DNA of 64,000 bases from Gracilimonas sp965227785 (GTDB lineage Bacteria; Bacteroidota; Rhodothermia; Balneolales; Balneolaceae). Below are positions 16,202-25,011 of this stretch, in pieces (position 1 is the stretch's first letter; each line of letters begins with the position of its first letter). The stretch covers positions 1,178,001-1,242,000 of the forward strand of contig NZ_OZ245785.1 of the NCBI RefSeq assembly GCF_965227785.1. The letters are read 5' to 3'. The notes below the pieces were generated by a model, which did not search any database, was not told the DNA's origin, and was given only the letters and a program-made list of their open reading frames with translations. A program made the translations under genes and the position numbers.

Positions 16202-17383
16202 TTAACCAAACATATCCTTCATTTTAGAGAAGAAATTCTTCTCACTGCCATCCAGATTAGACGGATCGAAGTTTTCTTCGTCTTTGAATGATTTCACCGC
16301 TTCCTTCTGCTTATCCGTCAATTCTTCAGGAACGTACACATTCAGGCGAACATATTGATCACCATCACCTGAGTTATTCAACCCTTTGATTCCCCGTCCG
16401 CGCATGCGTAACATTTTTCCAGGCTGAGTGCCGGGATCGATTTTAAGCTTGGCTTTGCCTTTTAGCGTAGGTACCTGTACTTCGGTCCCGAGAATTGCAT
16501 CAGGCATGCTGAGAGTTAAATTATAATAGATATTGTTTCCGTCACGGTCAAAGTGCTCATGCTCTTTCTCTTCTATAAGCACAATCAACGACCCGGCTGA
16601 ACCTCCGCGGCGACCGGCATTACCTTGCCCTCGCAGCGTAATGTAATTTCCATTGGAAACTCCGGAAGGGATATTCACCTTAATGGTTTCCTCCCCTTTT
16701 ACCCGGCCTTCGCCACTACACTTCTTACATTTGTTTTTGATGATACGCCCTTCCCCTGCACAATTTGGACATGCCTGAACATTCACCATTTGCCCAAGCA
16801 TGGTTCGGGTTACCTGCCGCACTTCACCCATTCCATTACAGGTTCCACAGGTTTCAAAATCGGAATTGGTTTCAGCGCCGGTACCGCTACATTCATCACA
16901 CTTGATCTGCTTCTTAATTTTGAGCTTCTTCTCCGCTCCAAAAGCAATTTCTTCAAGCGTAAGTGGCATGCGTATTTTCATATCAGAACCAGGCTGCCCG
17001 GGTTCTTTTCTTCCGCGGGAACGACCTCTCCGGCCTCCTCCACCGAAAGCTTCTTCTCCAAAGAACCCACTGCCAAAGATATCCCCAAAACGGCTGAAAA
17101 TATCTTCGAAGCCCATATTATCAAAGTCAGCTCCTCCGCCGAAGCCACCCTGACCGTTCACTCCCTGGTGGCCAAACTGATCGTATCGGGCTCGCTTATC
17201 AGAGTCCTTAAGTACTTCGTACGCCTCGGATGCCTCTTTAAATTTCTTTTCTGCTTCTTTATCTCCCTTATTTCTATCGGGATGGTACTTCATGGCCAAT
17301 TTTCGGTAGGCTTTTTTAATTTCAGCTTCCGAAGCACCTTTATCAACTCCTAATATTTCGTAATAATCTCTTTTGGTAGACAT
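16202..17383 (-). CDS. dnaJ: Chaperone protein DnaJ
   Basis: Hsp40 co-chaperone that brings substrates to DnaK and stimulates its ATPase. The 393-aa protein is type I, with all parts: J domain at about 5-70 with the HPD tripeptide in MKYHPDRNKGD, a Gly/Phe-rich region (GGFGGGADFDNMGFEDIF), four zinc-binding CxxCxGxG repeats (CDECSGTG, CGTCNGMG, CPNCAGEG, CKKCSGEG) and the C-terminal substrate-binding domain (PSGVSNGNYITLRGQGNAG). It follows grpE after three bases, so they form one operon. dnaK is not in the window. Confidence 0.98.
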   Translation of the reverse strand: MSTKRDYYEILGVDKGASEAEIKKAYRKLAMKYHPDRNKGDKEAEKKFKEASEAYEVLKDSDKRARYDQFGHQGVNGQGGFGGGADFDNMGFEDIFSRFGDIFGSGFFGEEAFGGGGRRGRSRGRKEPGQPGSDMKIRMPLTLEEIAFGAEKKLKIKKQIKCDECSGTGAETNSDFETCGTCNGMGEVRQVTRTMLGQMVNVQACPNCAGEGRIIKNKCKKCSGEGRVKGEETIKVNIPSGVSNGNYITLRGQGNAGRRGGSAGSLIVLIEEKEHEHFDRDGNNIYYNLTLSMPDAILGTEVQVPTLKGKAKLKIDPGTQPGKMLRMRGRGIKGLNNSGDGDQYVRLNVYVPEELTDKQKEAVKSFKDEENFDPSNLDGSEKNFFSKMKDMFG

Positions 17384-17386
17384 GTT

Positions 17387-17965
17387 TTACTCGCTCACTA
17401 TAACTTTAGCATGACGGATTGTACGATTGCCAATTTTGTAGCCGCTATCCAGAACCTGTAGCACCACATCACTGCCGGTGTCTTCATCCGGGGCGGGTTG
17501 TTTCATCATAGCATCGTGTAGATTCACGTCAAATGGCACACCTGTTTTGTTGATGCGTTCAACGCCGTGCTTTTCCAGCACTTTCTCAAATTTATCGGCC
17601 ACCATTTTCACCCCATCAAGAAAACTGTCCTCTATCTCCGATTCTTCGGCTGCCTTAAGGGTTCGTAATAAATCATCGCTGATGGGCATAAAGTCTTCCA
17701 GAGCACCTGCCTTGGCTTCTTCAAACAGCTGTACCCTTTCTCGCTGTACACGTTTGCGAACATTCTCTAACTCAGCTGCTTTGCGAAGCAAACCATCTTT
17801 CGTGTTAGATAGCTCCTGCTCCAGTTCTTCAATTCTGACATCTTTCTCGTCCTTAACTGATTCTTCCTTCTCATTATCAGTTTCGGAAGCTGCTTCTTCC
17901 TGTACTTCTTCGGCCACCTCTTCCTGAGTCGAGATATCCTCTTCTGAAATCTTGTCTTTGCTCAT
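17387..17965 (-). CDS. grpE: Nucleotide exchange factor GrpE
   Basis: Releases ADP from DnaK. The 192-aa protein has a very acidic N-terminal tail (EEDISTQEEVAEEVQEEAAS), a long coiled coil at about 45-105 (RIEELEQELSNTKDGLLRKA, then AELENVRKRVQRER), and the C-terminal beta domain with EVLQ-type end VVLQVLDSGYKIGNRTIRHA. First gene of the grpE-dnaJ heat-shock operon. A perfect dyad lies upstream and may be its operator. Confidence 0.97.
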   Translation of the reverse strand: MSKDKISEEDISTQEEVAEEVQEEAASETDNEKEESVKDEKDVRIEELEQELSNTKDGLLRKAAELENVRKRVQRERVQLFEEAKAGALEDFMPISDDLLRTLKAAEESEIEDSFLDGVKMVADKFEKVLEKHGVERINKTGVPFDVNLHDAMMKQPAPDEDTGSDVVLQVLDSGYKIGNRTIRHAKVIVSE

Positions 17966-18003
17966 CTACTTTTTATCAGTATTAATACTTAAAAATTCCT
18001 TCG

Positions 18004-18023
18004 TTTGCATTGCTTAATGCAAA
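18004..18023. promoter_or_regulatory. Inverted repeat upstream of grpE
   Basis: TTTGCATT gctt AATGCAAA is a perfect 8-bp dyad with a 4-base spacer, located 39-58 bases upstream of the grpE ATG. It is not a CIRCE element (TTAGCACTC-N9-GAGTGCTAA). It is a candidate operator for heat-shock control or an element in the leader. Confidence 0.45.
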
Positions 18024-18105
18024 TAGTATGCCACGAACCTAACTCTCTTTATGAGATGACAAAGTTACTTCATTCTGTCATTCCTATAAGATATTGGCAT
18101 AAAAA

Positions 18106-18137
18106 AACCACCGCATTGTTACCAATACAGTGGTTTA
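18106..18137 (-). terminator. Terminator of the SGNH lipoprotein gene
   Basis: On the minus strand AAACCACTGTATTG and CAATGCGGTGGTTT form a stem with two wobble pairs and a 4-base loop, followed by a run of seven T. Confidence 0.8.
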
Positions 18138-18159
18138 AGTCTTGATTTGGTTAGATAGT

Positions 18160-19812
18160 TTAACTGCCAGATTGCTGACTTACACAATCTCCTGCACATA
18201 TTTGTACACTTGGCAGATCCAATACGTCTACAGAAGGTAACGTAGCATTAAACGTTTCTTCTATAGTTTTCAATACTTCGTTCACTACAATTGCATTACC
18301 ACGAGAATTAGGGTGAATTCCATCTGTTGAGAAAACACCGTTAGGGCTGAAGTCAGGAGCCAGCAGAGTTCCACTAACACGTACTCCAAGCTCTCCATCA
18401 CTTAAACCAAACAAATCAAGGAAGGCGCCATCAACTGCATTTGTACTATGAAAAGCAATACGGGTTGAACCGGCATTCGCACCTTGCACAACTTGTTGCA
18501 TAATCCCATTAAATGTTTGTCGTGCTGTTTCAATCTCCACGATCTCATCGCTGGTAAGCGTGTATTCGTCACCAAGGGGCACTACCACTCCTATTTGAGA
18601 TTGTGGGTTTTGTGGGTCAGCAAGTGTTCCCAGTACAGAACCGGCTGAGAGTAGAACTAATTCATCGCCAATCTGTAGAAGGTCGCCCATCATTGGTCTT
18701 GCCTGTTCATAAGGAACCAGAGCGGCACGTTGCTGAGCTGTGATAGCACCTGCTCCTTCAAGCTGATCAAATTTTGGACCAAGGTCCTCCAGGTTGTCAT
18801 CAATTATCAGAATGGGATTTGCGCCGGCAGAATAATTCACCTTACGCATTTCAGCATCTGCCTGATCGTGCCCAAGGTTAGCCACTATGGCATCAAGGGC
18901 TGCATTAAATCCTGCAAATGCCTGATTAAGAGCCCCGGCAGTTTCTTCGTCCAACACTATTTGATCGTAAGTAACAGCTCTGAAATACGGAATAGCTAAA
19001 ATCGGTGGAATATCAACTACTACACCTTTCAGATCAGGTACTTGCATCAGGTTATTAATAACCGCTGAAAATCGTGTTTGATAATCTGCCTGAGAAGTAA
19101 ATATAGCATCATTTGTAGCTCCACTAATGGCAAATCCCAGCACATCATTATTTCCAATCCATAAAGAAAAGAAAGTAGGTCCTGCACTTATGGCATCACC
19201 TAAAATGGTAGAACCATTTTGTCCATCAGCACTTGGGTTACTTGCAAAGCGAGCATAGAACGGGCTATATGCTGGATTTTGCTCAGAATTTGGCCCACCA
19301 GCTGCCGGTGTTAATAACTGACCAACCTGAATGCCCGGAACGCCAAAATTATTCAGTTCATTGGTTGCTCCGGAATATGGGGCTATCGGATCTCCTCCAA
19401 TCACCGGCGATGGTCCTGGAATATTAGTGTCAAGTTTAAAGCGACCAAGCACAAGGCTACCTTGTGGATTTTCTACCGCCGTATTGAACCCGTTTGTGGA
19501 GTTGATGTCCGGCTGGTTGAAATCAGAAGTACCACCCACTATTTCGAACTGGGCATTCATCTGGGCAGCAATGGAATTAGCCTGACCAGCATCGTATAGG
19601 GCTGCATCCATATATCCAGCGGTCAATGAATTCCCGATGGCTACATAATTGCTGAAATTGGCATCACCTGCGGAATAGTTCTCCGATGGTGGTTCTTGTA
19701 TAGGGTTGTCATCCAGACGATCATCGATCAAGGATTGTTCCTGACCTTCACATCCTACAAATACAAGAGTAGTTACTAAGAGTAGTTTAGAAAATTGATT
19801 TAAGTATTTCAT
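18160..19812 (-). CDS. SGNH/GDSL-hydrolase-like lipoprotein, partner of the TonB receptor
   Basis: The 550-aa protein starts with a lipoprotein signal ending in TLVFVGC. SGNH blocks are visible: block I IGNSLTAGYMD near residue 58 with the nucleophile Ser, block III WIGNNDVLGFA with Asn, and block V DGIHPNSRGNAIV near 508 with Asp and His. Between them are long inserts, so it is longer than typical SGNH esterases (200-300 aa). It lies 19 bases after a TonB-dependent receptor gene, in the place where SusD-like lipoproteins are found in sugar loci, and is probably surface-exposed and coupled to the receptor. An esterase or lipase role that releases a ligand for import is inferred; the substrate is unknown. 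Confidence 0.85.
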   Translation of the reverse strand: MKYLNQFSKLLLVTTLVFVGCEGQEQSLIDDRLDDNPIQEPPSENYSAGDANFSNYVAIGNSLTAGYMDAALYDAGQANSIAAQMNAQFEIVGGTSDFNQPDINSTNGFNTAVENPQGSLVLGRFKLDTNIPGPSPVIGGDPIAPYSGATNELNNFGVPGIQVGQLLTPAAGGPNSEQNPAYSPFYARFASNPSADGQNGSTILGDAISAGPTFFSLWIGNNDVLGFAISGATNDAIFTSQADYQTRFSAVINNLMQVPDLKGVVVDIPPILAIPYFRAVTYDQIVLDEETAGALNQAFAGFNAALDAIVANLGHDQADAEMRKVNYSAGANPILIIDDNLEDLGPKFDQLEGAGAITAQQRAALVPYEQARPMMGDLLQIGDELVLLSAGSVLGTLADPQNPQSQIGVVVPLGDEYTLTSDEIVEIETARQTFNGIMQQVVQGANAGSTRIAFHSTNAVDGAFLDLFGLSDGELGVRVSGTLLAPDFSPNGVFSTDGIHPNSRGNAIVVNEVLKTIEETFNATLPSVDVLDLPSVQICAGDCVSQQSGS

Positions 19813-19831
19813 AATAATAATCTCTTTTTGT

Positions 19832-22690
19832 TTAGTTCAGGAATTGATCGAATGTGACGGAGAAGTAGTAAATGGCTCCCATTCTTGGATTACCAAATGA
19901 AGTAGTATATCGCTCATTCAGCACATTACTTCCACCAAGCTTGAGAATGGTGTTGTATTGGTTGAGCTTATAACTGAACTGTGCGTCAAGTGTACCATAA
20001 GCCGGAATTACACCTGCACCAAAAGATGATTCCCAGAAGAAAGCATCCTGCCAGCGATAGGTGAAATTAAAGCCCAGGTTGTCTATTACTTCGCGGTTCT
20101 CGAGATGTACATTATATCTCCATTCCGGAGTGTTGTAACTTGCCCGGAAACCCTGATCAATTAAATCATCTTGATCCAATAGTTTGTTGTAAGAAACATT
20201 ACCGCCAACTTTAAACCCTTTAGGAAGAGAGTAATCAACGTTCAACCCCCAACCGTGTGAGTTTACAGTTCCGTCGGCATTTACGTCGAACCCATATTCC
20301 TGAGTTACAACACCACCATTAATAATAGCATCTTTTCCGTCATCACTGTCTGCATCAAAAGTACCCGGATCTTCACCAGGGCCATTCGGAACCCCTTGTA
20401 CAAACTGGATTTCCGCAATGAAATCGGTATAGGAGCTGTAGTAGTAATAAGCATCAATCATCAGCTTATCAAAGAGCAGCGACTTATATCCGACCTCATA
20501 AGTTTCCACTTTTTCTGTTTTGAATTCTTCAAATTCCACTGCTTCTAATGCTGCTCTGGCATCTGCAGCACTACCTCCACTATTTGAAATTTGCTGTGCC
20601 TCCTGTACACTTTGTGCTGTATAAACGGTATTTGTTTCGAAACGGTACCGATCTACCAGTGTCTGATTACTACCAATCAATAAGCGGCTTACCACATCAA
20701 GATTAATGAACTGATCCTGTGTAGTCGGGATTCGGAATCCTGTTTGATAGGAAGCACGGATATTATGCTGATCAGCTACAGTAAAAGTAGCAGAAACCCG
20801 GGGAGAAAACTGTCCGTCAAAGTATTCGTTCTTGTCGTACCGAACAGAACCCTGAAGGTTTATCTGGTCATCAAGGAAACTCTTAGATGCCTGTAAATAT
20901 GCCCCCCACTCATTGATATCAAACTCTTCTTCGTTCGCTACATCTTCATAGGCAAACAACGTTCCTTCAGAGTTGAGGTCATACATCCGGTAGTTAGCAC
21001 CGGCAATAAGTTCAACTACTTCAGGATCAACCAATTCAGAAAAATTGTACATCCCCTCTACGTGATAGAGATCTGACTTATCGAGGAATAAAGCACCACC
21101 CTCAGCAATAGACAAGGCCCGAAGGGAATCAACTGCCCGCTCAAAAGCCGGAGTGCCTGGTAAATAATCCTGTTGGCTTGCGGTTGCAGCCTGATCTGCG
21201 GCCTGATGAGCTTCTTCTACAGTAGCTCCCTGAGTTCTGGCCTGGCCAAACCTCTGGAAATAGGGGGTAATGTATGATATCTGATTGATCCGGGTAGCAA
21301 CGGTATTGGCTGCATATGTATCACCGGCATCTTCCTGAGTAGTGTATGCTCTTAAAAAGAAATTAGGGTTTCTAAGCTCAAGTTTTGCTGTCCAAATATT
21401 GAAATCGTCGAGAACGAAACGGTCATTGGCCGTGTAAACCGTACTACCAAAGCCGATATTATACTGGCCCAATATCTCATAGTTATCATTTATACGATAA
21501 TGAAGTGCCGTTCCCAATTTTAAACTCTCGGTAGTATTATCTACAAATTCTTCTTCACGGAAACCCGGTGCTGAAAAATTACCATCCGGGCCGTCCGGAT
21601 ATAAGCTGCGTATAGCTGCTACCTGAGCTCCATTCGCACCTCCGCCTGCTATAACACCATCAGCGATGGCACCTAAGTTGAGTATATCATCCCCATAAAT
21701 ATTTACACCGTTAAATACCCGGCGGTCGTTACGTGGATAATCGCCACGCTCTACAATTCCGCTTTGGTCACGATAATCCTGAGCCACAAAATCCTGCGCG
21801 CGTAAATAAGAGGCCACAACTTTATAGGCAAACTTGTTGTTCACCACATTTCCATATCTAAAGTCATAGCTCTGATACAAAGAAGGATCTTCTACTTCAC
21901 TGTCAATATGATTTACACCCTGCTTAATGTTAAACGAAAGCCCCTGATACTCAAACGGACTCTTACTGTTCATAAGCAAAATACCATTAAGGGCGTTAGG
22001 CCCGTAAAGAGCTGATGCTGAGCCAGGAATAAGTTCGGCACTTTCCAGATCGAGCTCTGAAATACCTACAATATTACCTACTGAAAAATTTAGTCCCGGA
22101 GCCTGATTATCAATTCCATCGATCAGCTGAACGAACCTGGTGTTACCATTTGCTCCGAATCCACGAGTATTAATCGACTTAAAGGTCATACTTTGAGTAC
22201 TGAAGTCGACCCCCTGCATATTTGATATAGCATCATAAAAAGACGGAGAAGCAGACGTTTGAATATCCAAAACATCCATTTTTTCAATACTGACAGGCGA
22301 CTTAAGGATGCTTTCCTCTACACGAGAAGCTGAAACAACCAAGTCTCCCCCTGAGATTGTTTCCTCTTCCAGGACAATCTCAAGATCGTCAACAACGGCT
22401 TCAGTTATTTCAACCCGTTGAGAAGTAAAACCTACTATAGAGACAATGAGCGTAAATGGCGGGTCTTGTTGAACCGTTAAGTTAAACGTACCATCAGGAC
22501 GTGTAGAAGTTCCTATTACTTTACCGTCAACACGGATATTAACCCCTGCCAATGGTTCACCTTCCGTATCAGTGACTATTCCTGATATTACTGTTTCATC
22601 TTCTATATTTGATGCGTATACACTTGCTGTACACACACACAAAGTAAGTATCATACACAAGGTAAATACTCGCTGAATCATGTTGCTCAT
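19832..22690 (-). CDS. TonB-dependent outer-membrane receptor with CarboxypepD_reg-like domain
   Basis: I take ATG 22690 (MSNMIQRVFTLCMILTLC) as start: it is preceded by AAAGGA at proper distance and gives a normal signal peptide; a longer frame reaches 22726. After the signal come a CarboxypepD_reg-like beta sandwich (ISGIVTDTEGEPLAGVNIRV, about 35-115), the plug domain (VVSASRVEESILKSPVSIEK, then INTRGFGANGNTRFVQLIDG and SALYGPNALNGILLM) and a 22-strand barrel ending in an aromatic residue region (YYFSVTFDQFLN). It lacks a clear sigma/anti-sigma N-terminal signalling domain. The following SGNH lipoprotein gene forms an operon with it, suggesting uptake of an esterified or lipidic nutrient. 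Substrate not determinable from sequence. Confidence 0.93.
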   Translation of the reverse strand: MSNMIQRVFTLCMILTLCVCTASVYASNIEDETVISGIVTDTEGEPLAGVNIRVDGKVIGTSTRPDGTFNLTVQQDPPFTLIVSIVGFTSQRVEITEAVVDDLEIVLEEETISGGDLVVSASRVEESILKSPVSIEKMDVLDIQTSASPSFYDAISNMQGVDFSTQSMTFKSINTRGFGANGNTRFVQLIDGIDNQAPGLNFSVGNIVGISELDLESAELIPGSASALYGPNALNGILLMNSKSPFEYQGLSFNIKQGVNHIDSEVEDPSLYQSYDFRYGNVVNNKFAYKVVASYLRAQDFVAQDYRDQSGIVERGDYPRNDRRVFNGVNIYGDDILNLGAIADGVIAGGGANGAQVAAIRSLYPDGPDGNFSAPGFREEEFVDNTTESLKLGTALHYRINDNYEILGQYNIGFGSTVYTANDRFVLDDFNIWTAKLELRNPNFFLRAYTTQEDAGDTYAANTVATRINQISYITPYFQRFGQARTQGATVEEAHQAADQAATASQQDYLPGTPAFERAVDSLRALSIAEGGALFLDKSDLYHVEGMYNFSELVDPEVVELIAGANYRMYDLNSEGTLFAYEDVANEEEFDINEWGAYLQASKSFLDDQINLQGSVRYDKNEYFDGQFSPRVSATFTVADQHNIRASYQTGFRIPTTQDQFINLDVVSRLLIGSNQTLVDRYRFETNTVYTAQSVQEAQQISNSGGSAADARAALEAVEFEEFKTEKVETYEVGYKSLLFDKLMIDAYYYYSSYTDFIAEIQFVQGVPNGPGEDPGTFDADSDDGKDAIINGGVVTQEYGFDVNADGTVNSHGWGLNVDYSLPKGFKVGGNVSYNKLLDQDDLIDQGFRASYNTPEWRYNVHLENREVIDNLGFNFTYRWQDAFFWESSFGAGVIPAYGTLDAQFSYKLNQYNTILKLGGSNVLNERYTTSFGNPRMGAIYYFSVTFDQFLN

Positions 22691-22918
22691 TGTATTGATC
22701 CTTTTGATTATGGTTAGAGAGGCCAACTTTTATACCGTCTGTAAAATCAAGTCCATATACACGGAATCTCTTATTTCGGCCGAACTTTTATATAACACCA
22801 AATAAAAGTCTGTTTTTGGGATAAATGCAAGCGCTTTCACTACTTTTTATTTATGCATGAATGCTTTGCTTCTCTTATCCTTAGCAGAACTTTGACAACC
22901 CCTTTAAGCACTTTCATT

Positions 22919-23632
22919 ATGAATGTTTCAGTAAAAACAGATTTTAATTTTTTTCTCGTATTCTTTTTTGTGCTGCTGTTATCCAATTGCGACACAAAGG
23001 TTAAAAAAAGTGCAAGCGATTCAACTCAGCCTATATCCTATCTCGCGCTCGGCGATTCATACACAATTGGTACCGGAATTGAGCAGGAACACAGCTACCC
23101 CTATCAGCTGGCTGACTCTCTTTCAACCCTCGGCTTTAAAATAGATACCACCTTTATCATTGCCACCAATGGCTGGACGACCACCGATCTTAAAAATGGA
23201 ATTACTGAGCGTAGTCCTTCTTCTGATTTCGATCTGGTTTCTTTGTTGATTGGCGTCAACAATCAATATCAGTGGCTGGATATTGAGCTGTATGAAACTG
23301 AATTCCGTGAGTTACTGGAACAAGCAATCGGGTTTGCAGGTGGGGACAGCAAAAAGGTATTTGTCATTTCTATTCCCAATTACGGTGTCACTCCTTTTGC
23401 ACAATCTAAAGAACCTGAAACCATTCGTAGAAAAATCAGCGAGTACAACACACTGGCTGAAGATATCAGTAGCGAATATGATATCCCTTTTATTAATATT
23501 ACGCCTATTTCAGAAATGGCCGAAGACGATTTATCGCTATTGGCCTCTGATGAACTCCACCCTTCCGCTAAAATGTATAGCATGTGGATTGAGGAGATGT
23601 TGCCAACCGTAACTCACATATTGGAACCATGA
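22919..23632 (+). CDS. SGNH/GDSL-family lipoprotein esterase
   Basis: Start chosen at ATG 22919 (MNVSVKTDFNFFLVFFFVLL), 22 codons inside the longest frame, because it gives a lipoprotein signal ending LLSNC. The mature part has the SGNH blocks YLALGDSYTIGTGIE (nucleophile Ser), the Gly block NGWTTTDL, block III LIGVNNQYQ with Asn, and DELHPSAKMY with Asp and His. About 237 aa, a normal length for a single-domain esterase. It overlaps the following membrane-protein gene by four bases (ATGA). It is divergent from the TonB receptor operon that also carries an SGNH lipoprotein. Confidence 0.87.
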   Translation: MNVSVKTDFNFFLVFFFVLLLSNCDTKVKKSASDSTQPISYLALGDSYTIGTGIEQEHSYPYQLADSLSTLGFKIDTTFIIATNGWTTTDLKNGITERSPSSDFDLVSLLIGVNNQYQWLDIELYETEFRELLEQAIGFAGGDSKKVFVISIPNYGVTPFAQSKEPETIRRKISEYNTLAEDISSEYDIPFINITPISEMAEDDLSLLASDELHPSAKMYSMWIEEMLPTVTHILEP

Positions 23633-24249
23633 AAGCTGAATTTAACCTGACACATCTTTCTGTATCCAAAGATCCCCTGACGGACAGAACTACCTTCACT
23701 GAAACCCTTGAATTCCGGTTATGGATGGCAGTTGCAGCCAGTTGTATGATCAGTATCTATCTGTTTGATCTCCTTGGTTTGGAGCTGGCAGGATGGCAAC
23801 AAATGCTTCTGGCAGCCGGTATGGTAGTAGGTTATGGATTTGCCTTTATGGGTGTTCTATTCCGAAGCAGTGCGGGAAAAGCAGTATTTTCTGAGGATGA
23901 GATCCGGCTGCAGCCCACCAAGAAAAAAGATAAATATCCGGACTCTCCCATTCCTGTGACTAAAAATTCAGAGATTAAAATATACGTAGTCCAAAAACTC
24001 AACTGGTTTACACCAAAAGCTATTTTACAGTTTTCAATTTCTAATGATGACCAGGAGAATGAATTCACCATAAAATTAGGGAACAAAAAAACCAAAGAGC
24101 AATATTTGGAGTTGTTGGAAGGTTGGTACAGGGGCGGATATTCTTTAGAAGAATATGACATTTCAGGAAGCCGGATTTTTAAATTAGATAGAGGAAAATC
24201 ATATGCAGACATTCAAAAAATCAAATCAGAATATGGTATCAGCTGGTAA
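23629..24249 (+). CDS. Uncharacterised membrane protein with two transmembrane helices
   Basis: The 206-aa protein has two hydrophobic helices near residues 33-50 (MAVAASCMISIYLFDLLGL) and 55-76 (WQQMLLAAGMVVGYGFAFMG), followed by a soluble region of about 120 residues with a PH-like strand pattern (EDEIRLQPTKKKDKY, IKIYVVQKLNWFTPKAIL, EFTIKLGNKKTKEQYLELLE). I do not recognise a named family; bacterial PH-like membrane proteins look similar. Its start overlaps the esterase stop, and its end overlaps the SIMPL gene, so the three form an operon. Confidence 0.7.
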   Translation: MKAEFNLTHLSVSKDPLTDRTTFTETLEFRLWMAVAASCMISIYLFDLLGLELAGWQQMLLAAGMVVGYGFAFMGVLFRSSAGKAVFSEDEIRLQPTKKKDKYPDSPIPVTKNSEIKIYVVQKLNWFTPKAILQFSISNDDQENEFTIKLGNKKTKEQYLELLEGWYRGGYSLEEYDISGSRIFKLDRGKSYADIQKIKSEYGISW

Positions 24250-24940
24250 GAAGCTTACGAAAATAACCCTTGTCGTTTCTATGATGTTTTTTGGGCTAAG
24301 CGAGAAAACATCGGCTCAGGACCACATTGATGAACGGACCATCACCATAAACATGAGCGCATCAGAAATGCTCCCGGCCGACCTTATTATTTTCAACGTG
24401 AACATCAATGCCGAAGCAGACTCACCCGAAGAAGCTTTTGAAATCCATAAAGAGAGGGAATCACTGTTAGCCAGACTGCTCAAAAAGTATGATATCAAAG
24501 AAGAGAACATCAACTACGATCCTATTCGCATGAATAAAAGGTATCGCAATGACGACCGCATGACCACAGCGACAGACCAGTCGGTTAGCCTCACCTTCAG
24601 TGATTTTTCGATTTATGAAAAGATTCAGGTTACTTTAATCGAGAATGGTTTTGATTCTTTTAACGGAAGATTCTCTTCCACCGAAATTTCAAAGGGAAAG
24701 GAAAAAGCACTTATCTCTGCTATCGAAGCTGCAAAAAAACGGGCAGAACTTATCGCTAAAACATCCGGCACTTCTTTAGGCCCGGTTCAGCGTATCAATT
24801 ATTCCGATCATCAGATAGGGATGCCCCGGCAGTCTGATGTGATGGAGCTTCAAGCGATGAAAAGCGATGCCTCGATGATGGATTTCAGCCAATCCGTTTC
24901 GGTGACCGCCAACATTAATATCTCTTTTTCTATCCAGTAG
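24233..24940 (+). CDS. SIMPL-domain (DUF541) periplasmic protein
   Basis: The domain is recognised by ITINMSASEMLPADLIIFNV near the N-terminus, the SPEEAFEIHKERESLLARLL helix, INYDPIRMNKRY, a central helix-strand SAIEAAKKRAELIAKTSG, and the closing SVSVTANINISFSI. The signal peptide is KITLVVSMMFFGLSEKTSAQ. I take ATG 24233 as start (17-base overlap with the previous gene); ATG 24203 would add ten residues. Proteins of this family are periplasmic or outer-membrane associated and some relate to oxidative stress, but no role is certain. Confidence 0.85.
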   Translation: MVSAGKKLTKITLVVSMMFFGLSEKTSAQDHIDERTITINMSASEMLPADLIIFNVNINAEADSPEEAFEIHKERESLLARLLKKYDIKEENINYDPIRMNKRYRNDDRMTTATDQSVSLTFSDFSIYEKIQVTLIENGFDSFNGRFSSTEISKGKEKALISAIEAAKKRAELIAKTSGTSLGPVQRINYSDHQIGMPRQSDVMELQAMKSDASMMDFSQSVSVTANINISFSIQ

Positions 24941-24945
24941 TTCTT

Positions 24946-25003
24946 TTCGTTAATCGTTAATTCGTTATTCGTAGCTACTTCTTTATGAATAACGATTAAC
25001 GAA
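24946..25003. repeat. Heptamer-based inverted repeat between convergent genes
   Basis: TTCGTTAATCGTTA at 24946-24959 pairs with TAACGATTAACGAA at 24990-25003. A second unit, GTTATTC at 24964-24970, can pair with GAATAAC at 24987-24993. The left arm is built of about 7-base steps (TTCGTTA, ATCGTTA, ATTCGTTA). It can form a long AT-rich hairpin and may end transcription from both sides, as it lies between the SIMPL and PIG-L genes. Confidence 0.55.
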
Positions 25004-25011
25004 TATCAAAT

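Noticed and set aside
16625..17353. 242-codon open frame opposite dnaJ.
   Set aside because: It is fully antisense to a complete DnaJ with all motifs; its composition mirrors the Gly/Glu-rich codons of dnaJ.
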